Assembly (NCBI GenBank): GCA_002730525.1
Contig: PCAK01000016.1
Location: forward strand, 1 to 64,000
DNA from: Acidobacteriota bacterium
Lineage (GTDB): Bacteria; Acidobacteriota; Vicinamibacteria; Vicinamibacterales; UBA823
Direction of reading: 5' to 3'
DNA: 64,000 nucleotides
A program made the position numbers and the translations under genes. The stretch's first letter is position 1. Every line of letters starts with the position of its first letter. The notes beneath the pieces were generated by a model. That model was not told the DNA's origin, made no database searches, and saw only the letters and a program-made list of their open reading frames with translations. Shown one piece after another: positions 1 through 8,602 of this stretch.

Positions 1-180
1 CGGCGGTGTTCCAGCTCCAAGGCCCTGAGCCGCTTCAGATGATTCACGCGTAAGCCCCCGTATTCCTTACGCCACCGGGAGTACGTCTGCTCACTCGTGT
101 CGAGCTTGCGCCAGACCTCGGCGGTGGTCTGCCCTCGAACGAGCTCGACTTCGGCCTGGCGCAACTTGGTTCGGTGAGGC
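1..180 (-). mobile_element. IS3-family transposase OrfA remnant
   Basis: Read on the minus strand from about 180 to 1, the frame gives KLRQAEVELVRG, then TTAEVWRKLDTSEQTYSRWR, then KEYGGLRVNHLKRLRALELE. This is the helix-turn-helix and leucine-zipper start of OrfA from IS3-group insertion sequences. The usual first dozen residues are missing or frameshifted: the next upstream codons read DHLPHRT instead of the familiar HTPEQII. No terminal inverted repeat is visible before sulfatase-like sequence begins at about 182, so this is a degraded end and not an intact element. The remainder of the element, including any OrfB, lies off the left edge. Confidence 0.75.
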
Positions 181-181
181 A

Positions 182-385
182 AATGATCTTGCCGAGGCCC
201 TACCGGAGAAGGCCGCCGAGCTGGGGGCGATGCTTGCAGCCTGGCGTGATGATGCCGGCGCGTTGATGCCGACCTTGAACGAAGACTTCGACCGGGAACG
301 TCGCGGCGAGTGGGGAGAACACCCGAACCGCCTCGGTTGGAACCCGGACCAGGAGTGGGAGCCAGAGCGGCGGCAGCCGCGTTGA
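182..385 (+). pseudogene. C-terminal fragment of a sulfatase
   Basis: An open frame without a start codon runs from 182 to the TGA at 383-385 and encodes 67 residues. It begins NDLAEALPEKAAELGAMLAA and continues WRDDAGALMPTLNEDF. The N-D-L-A-E, P-E-K, L and W pattern is the typical tail of arylsulfatase-type enzymes of the alkaline phosphatase superfamily, where it follows the catalytic domain. The rest of the gene, including the C/S-x-P-x-R active site, is replaced by the transposase remnant at 1-180. It is therefore a dead gene end, most likely left by insertion and later deletion. Confidence 0.7.
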
Positions 386-446
386 CCTGGCGACTCGGAG
401 CGGGTGCCGGTCACTCCTCTCCCGCGCCCCACCGACGAGAGATCTT

Positions 447-790
447 ATGACTCCAGGAATCGCCAGGTGCGTGCTCGCTGTCGTGATTGTCCCATCCATG
501 CTCGGGTGCAGCACCATCACAGACCTCTTCACCGGACCGTCCAACGTTGAGTATCGCGCCAGTGGGACAGCGGCTCGGGTGTCACTCGCGTATGCCACGG
601 AAGATGGAACCGAGCAGGTCAGCAGCAGCACCTTGTCGTGGGCGTATTCACGGAAGGCGGACGACGGGGATTTTCTCTCTGTCTCGGCCCAGATCCTCGA
701 GGGTGGCGATCAAGACACCGTCACCGTTTCAAGACCGCGACCAGCATAGGGTTCCCGTCCACCGCTACAGCGTCGGGGACTTTGGAGTAG
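447..790 (+). pseudogene. MmpS-like lipoprotein, frameshifted near its C-terminus
   Basis: The frame opens with MTPGIARCVLAVVIVPSM followed by LGC, a lipoprotein signal with cleavage before Cys21. A short beta-rich domain follows (VEYRASGTAARVSLAYA, later LSVSAQ and DTVTVS), the pattern of small MmpS-type or immunoglobulin-like exported lipoproteins. As written, the frame ends at 749 after six unrelated residues (RPRPA). The other forward frame from 731 reads KTATSIGFPSTATASGTLE and stops at 788-790. That is the expected ending of this family (KTATS...ATASGTL). The family normally has several residues between VTV and KTATS, so a small deletion that also shifts the frame near 728-731 is likely. 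Family assignment is from recalled sequence patterns. Confidence 0.55.
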
Positions 791-849
791 AAGCCCGACA
801 CAAGGAACAGGGCGGATCCGGGACCCGCCGTAGGCGAAGCCCCTCACCG

Positions 850-878
850 TTGTTCTCGCCTTCCCTACCCTCTACAAT
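850..878 (+). promoter_or_regulatory. sigma70-type promoter upstream of the NTF2-like gene
   Basis: TTGTTC at 850-855 and TACAAT at 873-878 are separated by 17 bases. The -10 matches consensus at five of six positions and the -35 is weak. The next gene starts at 957, which leaves room for an untranslated leader of about 70 bases. TACAAT or TAGAAT hexamers recur before several other genes in the window. Confidence 0.35.
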
Positions 879-956
879 TGGGCCTGTTTCTTGAGGCGGC
901 ATGCCCCTCGAACGCGGCATCGCCTCGACCCGAATGTTTGTTTCCCGGGAGACCTC

Positions 957-1469
957 ATGAAAGCTGCCTATGGCACGGTCACCGTCGCAACGCTGTTCTC
1001 CATCATGGCCGGCTCCGGCATCGCCGGCGCCCAGGAGTTGACGTCCGCCCAGGAGACCGCGACCGGCATGGAGGCGCGGCAGCATGTCGAGCGGTACTAC
1101 GGCTACTACTACGAGAGAAACCCGGAGGCACTCTCCACCGAGATCTTCACCATCCCGTGGATCTCGGTCGGCGCGAACGGCGTTCAGGTCACGATGACCG
1201 AGGAAGAGAATCTGGCGAGATTCGAGGCGGCGATCGCCACCCTGGTCGAGCGAGGCTGGAACCGGTCGATCTTTACGACGAGGAATGTCTGCGTGCTCAG
1301 TGAGGGCTCCGCCATCGTGAGCGGCATGAATACCCGCACGCGCGCGGACGGAAGCATCATGTCGGTCAACGGGGTGTCGTACATCGTCGCCAAGACCGAC
1401 CAGGGTTGGCGAACGATCTCCTTCTCGAGCCACTCTCCGGAGAAGGTCGTGCGGTGCGATGGTGCGTGA
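957..1469 (+). CDS. exported NTF2/SnoaL-like protein
   Basis: A 170-residue protein starting MKAAYGTVTVATLFSIMA, a Sec signal peptide with probable cleavage after the AGA near residue 22. ATG 957 is preferred over a longer reading from 891 because it directly precedes the signal peptide and has GGGAG six bases upstream. The mature part begins with a helix rich in Tyr and Glu (VERYYGYYYERNPEAL). Beta-rich segments with conserved Trp and Gly follow, ending GWRTISFSSHSPEKV, which looks like a small cone-shaped NTF2 fold (DUF4440/DUF6841-like). No catalytic residues are identifiable and the ligand is unknown. It stands alone between the lipoprotein pseudogene and bactofilin. Confidence 0.7.
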   Translation: MKAAYGTVTVATLFSIMAGSGIAGAQELTSAQETATGMEARQHVERYYGYYYERNPEALSTEIFTIPWISVGANGVQVTMTEEENLARFEAAIATLVERGWNRSIFTTRNVCVLSEGSAIVSGMNTRTRADGSIMSVNGVSYIVAKTDQGWRTISFSSHSPEKVVRCDGA

Positions 1470-1554
1470 AGACCGCGAGCGCGACCCCCGCCCAGGTCGA
1501 CGTCGTGCGCCAGCATCGGGCGCCGACGGTCCGGTAGGTGTAGGAGGCTAGCTA

Positions 1555-1983
1555 ATGCGTATCCGTCGAGGGCAACCCACCGCAAGTGAACAGAAGCTGA
1601 CCCCGAACGTCGCTCCCGCGGCCCCGTCGAAGCGAGTACCCGTTCGTACGCCAGAGGCCACGGCCACGTTGCGGTTCGGCACCTCGGTCGTCATCAAGGG
1701 CCACCTGGCAGCCTCAGAGAATCTGACGCTCCACGGTCCGTTCGAAGGGGAGATCGAGGTGCGGGCGCATACGGTGACGATCGGCCGACTCGCGCACATC
1801 GAGGCACCGATTGTCGCGAAAGGCGTGGTGGTCGAGGGCACGGTTCGGGGCAACGTGACCGCGACCGATCTCATTGAGCTTCGTGATACCGCGCGGCTCC
1901 ACGGCAACGTCGCCGCGCCACGCATCGTGATGGCCGACGGCGCGTGGGTTTGCGGGAGCATGGAGACTCGACCCGTCGACTGA
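1555..1983 (+). CDS. bactofilin, polymer-forming cytoskeletal protein
   Basis: A 142-residue protein with a basic, proline-rich N-terminus (to about residue 38) and a single right-handed beta-helix domain made of short hydrophobic repeats. Examples are [39 protein letters not shown] and [19 protein letters not shown]. These features and the length are those of bactofilins, which assemble without nucleotide into filaments and anchor cell-wall or envelope machinery. AGGAGG lies upstream of ATG 1555. There is no transmembrane segment, so membrane association would have to come through the N-terminal tail. The next gene starts 10 bases downstream, possibly in the same transcript. Confidence 0.85.
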   Translation: MRIRRGQPTASEQKLTPNVAPAAPSKRVPVRTPEATATLRFGTSVVIKGHLAASENLTLHGPFEGEIEVRAHTVTIGRLAHIEAPIVAKGVVVEGTVRGNVTATDLIELRDTARLHGNVAAPRIVMADGAWVCGSMETRPVD

Positions 1984-1993
1984 CGAGAGAGCG

Positions 1994-3370
1994 ATGCCCG
2001 TCCTCTTCGCGATCCTCATCGGGTGGGGAGCGGTGTTCCCCGCGCAGGCCCGATCGGACGGTCAGACAGACCCGGCGGCAGCCATGCCGGCCCAGTCGGA
2101 GCCACAGCCCGCACCGGTGGTCATCTACGACGAAGCCGACGTTCCACCCTACGACCTCCCCGATCCGCTCACCCTGCTGGACGGGACCCCGGTCACCGAC
2201 GAACGGGACTGGTGGGAGCGGCGGCGTCCCGAGATCCTCAGCCTGTTCGAGGCACACGTCTACGGCAGGGCGCCGGGCCGTCCCGACATGCAGTTCGAGA
2301 TCCGATCGGTCGACGACCAGGCCCTCGGTGGACGGGCGCGGCGCAAGGAGGTCACGATCTCCTTCACCGGCCGGGCGTCCAGTCCCCGGCTGGAAGTGCT
2401 CATCCTGATGCCCCGCGAGTCATCAGGGCCGGCGCCCGCATTCCTCGGCCTGAATTTCTTCGGCAATCATTCGATTCACCCGGATCCAGGCATTACACGC
2501 TCCACACAGTGGATGCGCGATAACGATGCGGTCGGCATCGTCGACAACCAGGCCACGGAGGGGTCACGTGGCGCGCGCGCCGGGCGGTGGGCGGTCGAGC
2601 GTCTCCTCGAGCGAGGCTACGCGCTCGTGACGATGTACTACGGCGACATCGACCCCGACTTCGATGACGGCTTCGCGAACGGCGTGCACTCGCTGTTCTA
2701 TGCCGACGGGCAGACCCGGCCGGCGCCCGATGCCTGGGGCAGCATTGGCGCCTGGGCCTGGGGGCTGAGCCGCGCGCTGGACTATCTCGAAACCGACCCG
2801 GACGTCGATCACGCGCGCGTGGCGGGCATGGGACACTCGCGGCTCGGGAAGGCGGCGCTGTGGGCAGGCGCGCAGGACCAGCGCTTCGCGCTCGTGATCT
2901 CGAACGATTCCGGCTGCGGCGGCGCGGCGCTGTCGAGACGCCGATTCGGTGAAACGGTCTCACGGATCAACGCCAGCTTTCCGCACTGGTTCTGCGCCAA
3001 CTTCAAGCAGTACGACGACCGGGAAGACGCCCTACCCGTCGACCAGCACATGCTGCTCGCCCTCATCGCGCCCCGGCCCCTCTATGTCGCCAGCGCGGAG
3101 GACGACCGCTGGGCCGACCCGCGCGGAGAGTTCCTGGCAGCCAAGCATGCCGATCCGGTCTACCGCCTGCTCGGCACCGACGGTCTCGCCGTTGAGACAG
3201 ACGAGATGCCCGGGGTCTCACGGCCGGTCACGAGCACCATCGGCCACCATGTTCGGCCCGGACCGCACGACGTCACCGCATACGACTGGGAGCGATTCAT
3301 GGATTTCGCGGACCTCCACCTCGGGCACCCATCGGGCGCCCCGATGATGCTCAGGGGCGGCTATAACTAG
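1994..3370 (+). CDS. exported CE15-like glucuronoyl esterase / alpha-beta hydrolase
   Basis: A 458-residue protein with a signal peptide ([15 protein letters not shown], cleavage after AQA) and an alpha/beta-hydrolase domain. The nucleophile elbow GMGHSRLGK places Ser282 next to Arg, as in carbohydrate esterase family 15. Further on come [14 protein letters not shown] (about 303-317), [11 protein letters not shown] (332-342) and [16 protein letters not shown] (361-376). His425 lies in [12 protein letters not shown]. Bacterial CE15 enzymes cleave the ester between glucuronoyl side chains of xylan and lignin alcohols, but some members act on other uronate esters. The family call is firm and the substrate is inferred. 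A peroxidase fragment follows immediately. Confidence 0.75.
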   Translation: MPVLFAILIGWGAVFPAQARSDGQTDPAAAMPAQSEPQPAPVVIYDEADVPPYDLPDPLTLLDGTPVTDERDWWERRRPEILSLFEAHVYGRAPGRPDMQFEIRSVDDQALGGRARRKEVTISFTGRASSPRLEVLILMPRESSGPAPAFLGLNFFGNHSIHPDPGITRSTQWMRDNDAVGIVDNQATEGSRGARAGRWAVERLLERGYALVTMYYGDIDPDFDDGFANGVHSLFYADGQTRPAPDAWGSIGAWAWGLSRALDYLETDPDVDHARVAGMGHSRLGKAALWAGAQDQRFALVISNDSGCGGAALSRRRFGETVSRINASFPHWFCANFKQYDDREDALPVDQHMLLALIAPRPLYVASAEDDRWADPRGEFLAAKHADPVYRLLGTDGLAVETDEMPGVSRPVTSTIGHHVRPGPHDVTAYDWERFMDFADLHLGHPSGAPMMLRGGYN

Positions 3371-4176
3371 GCAGGACGCAGACGGTCGCGTCGGTCGATC
3401 AGGCACGGGCCCCGATGTTCTGGGACAACCGGGTCAGAAGCCTCGAAGCGCAGGTGCTGGAACCGCTCAAGGCGTTGGAGGAGATGCGCGGCATGGCGTA
3501 CGCCGAGGACGCGGCGGTCGACCGCGTCGTGGCGAGGCTCCAGGCGATTCCAGAATACGTTTCGCTGTTCGCAGCCGCCTTCGGTTCTGGACCGATCGTG
3601 GCGGACCATCTCGTGAGCGCGATCGCCGAGTTCGAACGATCGCTCGTGGCAATGAACAGCCCCTTCGACCGGTTCCGGGCGGGCGACACCGAGGCGCTGA
3701 GCGAGCAGCAGCGGCGCGGGATGGAGACCTTCGACGACGTCGGCTGCGACCGGTGCCACGAAGGCGTGATGTTCTCCGACTTCGACCTGCGGGCCGAGGG
3801 CGTTGCCGAGCATCCGCTGCTCACCGAACCCGACACCGGCGGCGGTCGCTTCAGGTTCCGCACGCCGTCGCTCCGCAACGTGGCGCTCACGGCGCCCTAC
3901 ATGCACAACGGCGTTCTGGAGACGCTCGAGGATGTGCTCCGCTTCTACAACACCGGCCGCTCCGAGAACCCCAACGTCTCGAACGAACGGGGCCGCCGAG
4001 GCGATCGAACGACGCCGCGCGTCGACGGTCGCTTCCGCGGGATCGACGAGATGAGCGAGGGCGACATGCAGGACATCGTCGCGTTCATGGAAGCGCTGAC
4101 CGACGAGGAGTTCGACCGGGCGATCCCCGCGCGGGTGCCGAGCGGGCTACCGGTCTGTGGACGGATCGAGCGGTGA
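3367..4176 (+). pseudogene. cytochrome c peroxidase (CcpA/MauG family), N-terminus missing
   Basis: The open frame runs from just inside the end of the esterase gene to 4176, with the first ATG at 3415 (MFWDNRVRSLEAQVLEPLKA). Everything after this matches the second half of di-haem peroxidases: the FWDNR and EAQ signature, one haem site CDRCH (residues 111-115 from ATG 3415), and FRTPSLRNVALTAPYMHNG, which carries the distal Met/His region. The N-terminal haem domain with its own CxxCH and the signal peptide, about 100 residues, are absent. There is no ribosome-binding site before 3415. I read it as a decapitated gene. Expression as a mono-haem domain is possible but would lack an export signal. 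Confidence 0.7.
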
Positions 4177-4273
4177 CGAGCCAGACCGGCCAGCGGTCGA
4201 AGTCGGCCGGCCTCGGCGATGAACGGCCCGCGCTGCCCGCTGACGCGCTCGGCTGACCTCCCCCGGCGTCGCC

Positions 4274-5560
4274 CTACCGGGCGCACGTTCGGAACCCGGC
4301 CACGATATTGCGCCGGTGCCGGATGAAGAAGTTCCGCCAGGTGTTCCGGACCATCCGCGACCGCGTCGTCCAGCCGCCCCCTCGCAGCACCGGTTTCTGC
4401 CCGAAGTAAGGCTGCGAGTACTCCCGGTAGGGGCCGGGCACGAAGCCCGGGTAGGGCTCGAGGTAGCTGCCGGTCCACTCCCAGACGTTGCCGATCATCT
4501 GGCGGCAGCCGCACGAACTGTCGCCCGCCGGGAACGCGCGCACGTCGACGACGCCGCCGTGCCGGTAGTCGAGGTTGGCCCGCTCGGTCGTCGGCGCGGC
4601 CTCGCCCCACGGAAAGTGGTCCTTCTCGGGCCCGCTAGCCGCGCACTCCCACTCGGCCTCGGTCGGGAGGCGCCGCCCGGCCCAGACGCAGTAGGCCTGC
4701 GCTTCGTACCAGTTCACGTGGACGACCGGACACCACGGATCGAGCGGCACGACGCGATCGAACAGGTGCTGGCACCACGCCCCGTCCCGCTTCGTCCAGA
4801 AACGTGGATGTTCGGCGCCTTCCCGCCGCCGCCACTCCCACGCGTGCTTGGCCCAGTGGCGCCGCGTCACGTAGCCGCCGTCGTCGACGAACTCGACGAA
4901 CTGGGCGTTCGTCACCGGGGTGTTCGCGATGCGAAACGGGGCGATCTCCACCGGATGCGCCCACTTCTCGTTGTCGAAGACGAACGGGTCGACCCTCGGC
5001 GCACCAAGGAGATGGGTGCCGCCCGGCACGTCGACATCGCGCGGCGTGTAGGCCGGGTCGACCTCGACGTTGCGCAGGCGCTGGGCCAGGCCCTCGAGCG
5101 CCGGTCGCGGGTAGGCCAGCGTCTGGCGAACCATCGTCAGATTCTCGGCGTGCATCTGTTCGTGCTGCGTGACGAGGCGATAGACGTGCGCCTCCTGCTC
5201 GGTCGGCTCGCGTTGCTCGAGGCGGCCCACGCAGCGGTCCAGCACGGCCTGCAGATACGCCAGCGTCTCGGCGCGCGATGGAAACGGGTGGTCCCAGCGC
5301 ACCTTGTACACGACGTTGAACGCGTCGTAGATCGAATCGCCGTTGGCGAGGGCCGGCGCCTCGTCGTAGAGGTGGCGGAGCACGAAGAACTCCTGGAACC
5401 AGCCGACGTGGCCGACCTCCCAGATGGGCGGCTCCAGAGAATGCTCCCGAGGACCGAGCATCTGGTCGTCGGTCAACCCCTCGAAGATCGCCAGTTCCAC
5501 CCGGCGAGCGTCGCGCAGATCGTCGATGAGGTCGGCGGCTATGGTGCGGGTCGCGTGCAT
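4274..5560 (-). CDS. EgtB/SenA-like nonhaem iron sulfoxide/selenoxide synthase family protein
   Basis: A 428-residue cytoplasmic protein. Residues 1-150 form a DinB-type helical bundle with the iron ligands of the family: His51 (EVGHVGWFQ) and His133/His137 in QHEQMHAENL. A formylglycine-generating-enzyme-like domain fills about 160-428 (GGTHLLGAP, FVEFVDDGGY, WAGRRLPTEAEWECA, GNVWEWTGS, LRGGGWTTR). EgtB makes the C-S bond of ergothioneine; SenA uses selenosugar to make selenoneine. I cannot separate the two by eye, and neither an EgtD methyltransferase nor SenB/SenC lies nearby. The gene is divergent from the ThuA-like gene, with about 50 bases between starts. Confidence 0.75.
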   Translation of the reverse strand: MHATRTIAADLIDDLRDARRVELAIFEGLTDDQMLGPREHSLEPPIWEVGHVGWFQEFFVLRHLYDEAPALANGDSIYDAFNVVYKVRWDHPFPSRAETLAYLQAVLDRCVGRLEQREPTEQEAHVYRLVTQHEQMHAENLTMVRQTLAYPRPALEGLAQRLRNVEVDPAYTPRDVDVPGGTHLLGAPRVDPFVFDNEKWAHPVEIAPFRIANTPVTNAQFVEFVDDGGYVTRRHWAKHAWEWRRREGAEHPRFWTKRDGAWCQHLFDRVVPLDPWCPVVHVNWYEAQAYCVWAGRRLPTEAEWECAASGPEKDHFPWGEAAPTTERANLDYRHGGVVDVRAFPAGDSSCGCRQMIGNVWEWTGSYLEPYPGFVPGPYREYSQPYFGQKPVLRGGGWTTRSRMVRNTWRNFFIRHRRNIVAGFRTCAR

Positions 5561-5613
5561 AATCGATTGTCAGCCCGGCGCGGCAGAGGCAGTATAGGCC
5601 ACGGAGGTCGTCC

Positions 5614-6462
5614 ATGCCTGATCTGACCCGTCGCGCGTTTCTCGCCTCGGCCTCGGCCCCGGCCTCGGCCGTGTTCGCGCTGCCGAGACGCCAGCCGGCG
5701 GAACCGGCGACCGCCCTCGCCCTGGTCGGCGATCGCTATCACAACGCCGATCACTATCGCTCCGCCTTCGGCAAGACGTTCGTGCGTGACATGGGCCTGT
5801 CGATCGACTTCTCGGACGACGTGACGGTGCTCAACGAAGAGCGTCTCGGACGTTACCGGATGCTCATCGTCCTGCGCGACGGCATGATCTGGCCCGACGG
5901 CCACGGCAATCCGAGCAGCAACGCCGGCTGGTGGGCGCAGGGCCAGCCCGAGATCGTCAGCGACCCGCCGCTCCCGGTGATCGAGCCGCGATCGGTCGGC
6001 TTCATGACGCCGGCGATGGGCCGCGCGGTGAAGCGCTTCGTCGAACGTGGCGGGGCTGCCCTGCTGTATCACAACGTCACCTACATCGCGCCGTACAACG
6101 ACGACTTCCGCGACGTGTTGGGCGCCGTCACCCGGGGACACCCGCCGACGCGCACATTCAAGGTCAGGGTGATCGACCCCGACCACCCGATCACGCGGGG
6201 GGTCCGCGACTTCATCGTCACCGATGAACAGCACTTCGTGGAGTACCAGAAAGACCCCCAGCACCTGCTGCTCGAGAGCGTCAACGAGGATGGGTTGACC
6301 CACGGGGACTGGGGCACGCGGTCGGCCGCCGGCTGGGCCCACGCGTACGGACAGGGCCGGGTCTGCTATCTTGCGCCGGGCCATCTGATCTCCGCGATGT
6401 GGAACCCGGAGTACGAGAAGATCCAGCGCAACGCCGCGCGATGGCTGCTGCGCCAGGCCTAA
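5614..6462 (+). CDS. Tat-exported ThuA-like domain protein
   Basis: A 282-residue protein starting MPDLTRRAFLASASAPASA, a twin-arginine signal. The rest is the flavodoxin-like fold of ThuA/trehalose-utilisation proteins: LALVGDRYHNADHYRSAF, a central RAVKRFVERGGAALLYHN with the glycine turn, DPDHPITRGVRDFIVTDEQH, and a closing GRVCYLAPGHL...NPEYEKIQRNAARWLL. ThuA-like domains are usually encoded with sugar 3-dehydrogenases or other periplasmic sugar enzymes, and their exact reaction is not settled. It probably shares a transcript with the next gene, 32 bases downstream. The start is supported by GGAGG nine bases upstream. A low-complexity GCCTCGGCC run lies in the signal region. Confidence 0.75.
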   Translation: MPDLTRRAFLASASAPASAVFALPRRQPAEPATALALVGDRYHNADHYRSAFGKTFVRDMGLSIDFSDDVTVLNEERLGRYRMLIVLRDGMIWPDGHGNPSSNAGWWAQGQPEIVSDPPLPVIEPRSVGFMTPAMGRAVKRFVERGGAALLYHNVTYIAPYNDDFRDVLGAVTRGHPPTRTFKVRVIDPDHPITRGVRDFIVTDEQHFVEYQKDPQHLLLESVNEDGLTHGDWGTRSAAGWAHAYGQGRVCYLAPGHLISAMWNPEYEKIQRNAARWLLRQA

Positions 6463-6494
6463 TGGTCGGCGCGGACCGACAGAGGAGTCAGATC

Positions 6495-8546
6495 ATGCCG
6501 TGGTCACGATTGGCGGTCGCTTCCCTCCTGCTCCTGACCTGTTCGTCGAGGGCTCACGCGGCCGCCGTGCCGCTCGACATGAGCGCGGTGCGCCCGGGAC
6601 CGGTCTCGGTCCGGGCCGACGGTGATGCGCTGGTCGTGGCCTGGCCCGACGAGACGGGCCGCGACTGGACGGCGACGTTCTCGCTCGACCCCGAGCAGCC
6701 ACTGATCAGGTCGATCGCCGTCGCGAACGCCGTCGTCGTGAGTGCGGCCGAGCCGGTCTACCGTGGCGAGACCGGCATCCGCCGGCGGGGGTGGAACGCG
6801 TTCTTCGACTACCCGCCCAGCCATCCCGACGGGACACGCCAGGCGCAGGGCGTGTTCACACTCCGCTCGGCACGCGTCCGCAGCGTCGGCGACCGCATCG
6901 AAGTGTTGTTCGATGGCCTGCGGATGGGGCCGTTCGACGGCGGAATCGCCTACACGTTCTTTCCGGGCAGCCGGCTGCTGCAGCAAGAAGCGCTGATGAC
7001 AACCTACGACGCGGACGTCGCCTACTACTACGACGCCGGGATCGAGATGGCCGCCGCGGACGATCGGACGCCCGGCAACAACATGCAGACCGCGATCGCC
7101 TACTACGACACGCGCGGCGATCTCACCCACGAGACCGCTAGCGGACTCGAACCCGAGCGCGTGCCAGTCCGGGTGCGGCATCGCACGCTCGCGATGCAGA
7201 CCGACGGCGGCAGCGTGGCGGTGTTCCCGGCGCCGCACCAGTACTTCTTCCCGCGGGACTTCACGTCCAATCTGGGCTACCTCTGGCACCGCGCCTGGCG
7301 CGGCCGGGTCGCGCTCGGCATCCGACAGATCGGCGACACGAACTGGCAGTTCTACCCGTGGATGAATGCCCCACCTGGCCGGCCGCAGCGGATGTCACTG
7401 TTCCTGCTGCTGACGGACGGCGCGCCCTCACCCGCCCTCGAGCAGGTCCTGCGCTACACCAATGCCGATCGATTCCCGCCGCTCGACGGGTACAAGACGC
7501 TCAGCACGCACTGGCACCTCGCGTACACGGTGCAGGCGCTGGCCAACGGGTTCGACTGGACGCCGCCGTTCAAGCCGGTGCTCAAAGCGATGGGGGTCGA
7601 CGCGTCGATCATCATGGACTTTCACGGCGACGGACACCCGCGTGACCTCACCGACGTGCGGCTCGAGGAACTCGACGCTTACTTCGGGGCGCTTCGGGCG
7701 CAGTCAGACGAGGACTTCCTGCTCATCCCCAGCGAAGAAGCCAACGTCCACCTCGGCGGGCACTGGGCCGTGACCTTCCCGAAGCCGGTGTACTGGTTCA
7801 TGGACCGGCCGGAGGGCGGCGCCTTCGAGATGCCACACGCCGAGTACGGCACGGTCTACAGCACGGCCGACGCCGCGGAACTGCTCGACCTGGTCCGCCG
7901 CGAGGGCGGCTTCATGTACCAGACACATCCGCGGACCAAGGGCTCAACCGGCTTTCCCGATCGGATTCTCGCGACCGACCACTTCCAGGACCCGCGCTAT
8001 CTGGGCGCGGGCTGGAAGGCGATGCCGTCGGACCTGTCGTCGCGGCGGCTGGGCGACCGCTCCCTCGACCTGCTCGACGACCTCAGCAACCTCGGACACC
8101 GGAAGCAGATCTTCGGCGAGGTCGACGTCTTCCAGTTCGACGCGACGCACGAACTGTATGCCCATATGAACATCAACTACGTGAAGCTCGACCGGCTGCC
8201 GGCGTTCGACGACTGGGGTGAGGTGCTCGAGCCCTTGGCCAGCGGCGAGTTCTTCACGACAACCGGCGAGGTGCTCCTGCCCAACGTCGATCTCTCGGCG
8301 TCCACGACCGGTCGCATCGTCGCGCAGGTCAGCGCCGCGTGGACGTTCCCCCTCCACGCGGCGGAGATCGTCTGGGGCGACGGCACCCAGATTCACCGGG
8401 AAACGATCCCGCTCGGCGCCGCGCGTGAATTCGGGCGTGACACCTTCGAGTGGTCGGCCGAGGCCCCGGGGTGGACCTGGGCCCGCATCGCCCTGTGGGA
8501 TGTGGCCGGCAACGGCGCGTTCGTGAACCCGGTGTGGCGGGACTAG
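6495..8546 (+). CDS. large exported PHP/CehA-like metallohydrolase-type protein
   Basis: A 683-residue protein with signal peptide MPWSRLAVASLLLLTCSSRA. ATG 6495 follows GAGGAG and directly precedes the signal, so it is preferred over an in-frame ATG at 6399 inside the previous gene. The first half (about 25-330) is beta-rich and lacks recognisable motifs. The second half has His/Asp clusters typical of PHP or CehA/McbA metal-dependent hydrolases: LSTHWHLAYT, MDFHGDGHPRDLTD, IPSEEANVHLGGHW and MYQTHPRTKGS. The C-terminus is a beta-sandwich. I infer a periplasmic metal-dependent hydrolase of unknown substrate, functionally close to the ThuA-like gene before it. Confidence 0.6.
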   Translation: MPWSRLAVASLLLLTCSSRAHAAAVPLDMSAVRPGPVSVRADGDALVVAWPDETGRDWTATFSLDPEQPLIRSIAVANAVVVSAAEPVYRGETGIRRRGWNAFFDYPPSHPDGTRQAQGVFTLRSARVRSVGDRIEVLFDGLRMGPFDGGIAYTFFPGSRLLQQEALMTTYDADVAYYYDAGIEMAAADDRTPGNNMQTAIAYYDTRGDLTHETASGLEPERVPVRVRHRTLAMQTDGGSVAVFPAPHQYFFPRDFTSNLGYLWHRAWRGRVALGIRQIGDTNWQFYPWMNAPPGRPQRMSLFLLLTDGAPSPALEQVLRYTNADRFPPLDGYKTLSTHWHLAYTVQALANGFDWTPPFKPVLKAMGVDASIIMDFHGDGHPRDLTDVRLEELDAYFGALRAQSDEDFLLIPSEEANVHLGGHWAVTFPKPVYWFMDRPEGGAFEMPHAEYGTVYSTADAAELLDLVRREGGFMYQTHPRTKGSTGFPDRILATDHFQDPRYLGAGWKAMPSDLSSRRLGDRSLDLLDDLSNLGHRKQIFGEVDVFQFDATHELYAHMNINYVKLDRLPAFDDWGEVLEPLASGEFFTTTGEVLLPNVDLSASTTGRIVAQVSAAWTFPLHAAEIVWGDGTQIHRETIPLGAAREFGRDTFEWSAEAPGWTWARIALWDVAGNGAFVNPVWRD

Positions 8547-8602
8547 ACGGCCACTCCCGGGCCACTGGGCCCACATCAGGGTGCCAGTCGATCGGTGATG
8601 AC

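Noticed and set aside
4316-5626. Long plus-strand open frame opposite the EgtB-like gene
   Set aside because: Composition is Arg/Val/Pro-rich with no motif, while the minus strand shows a complete two-domain enzyme.
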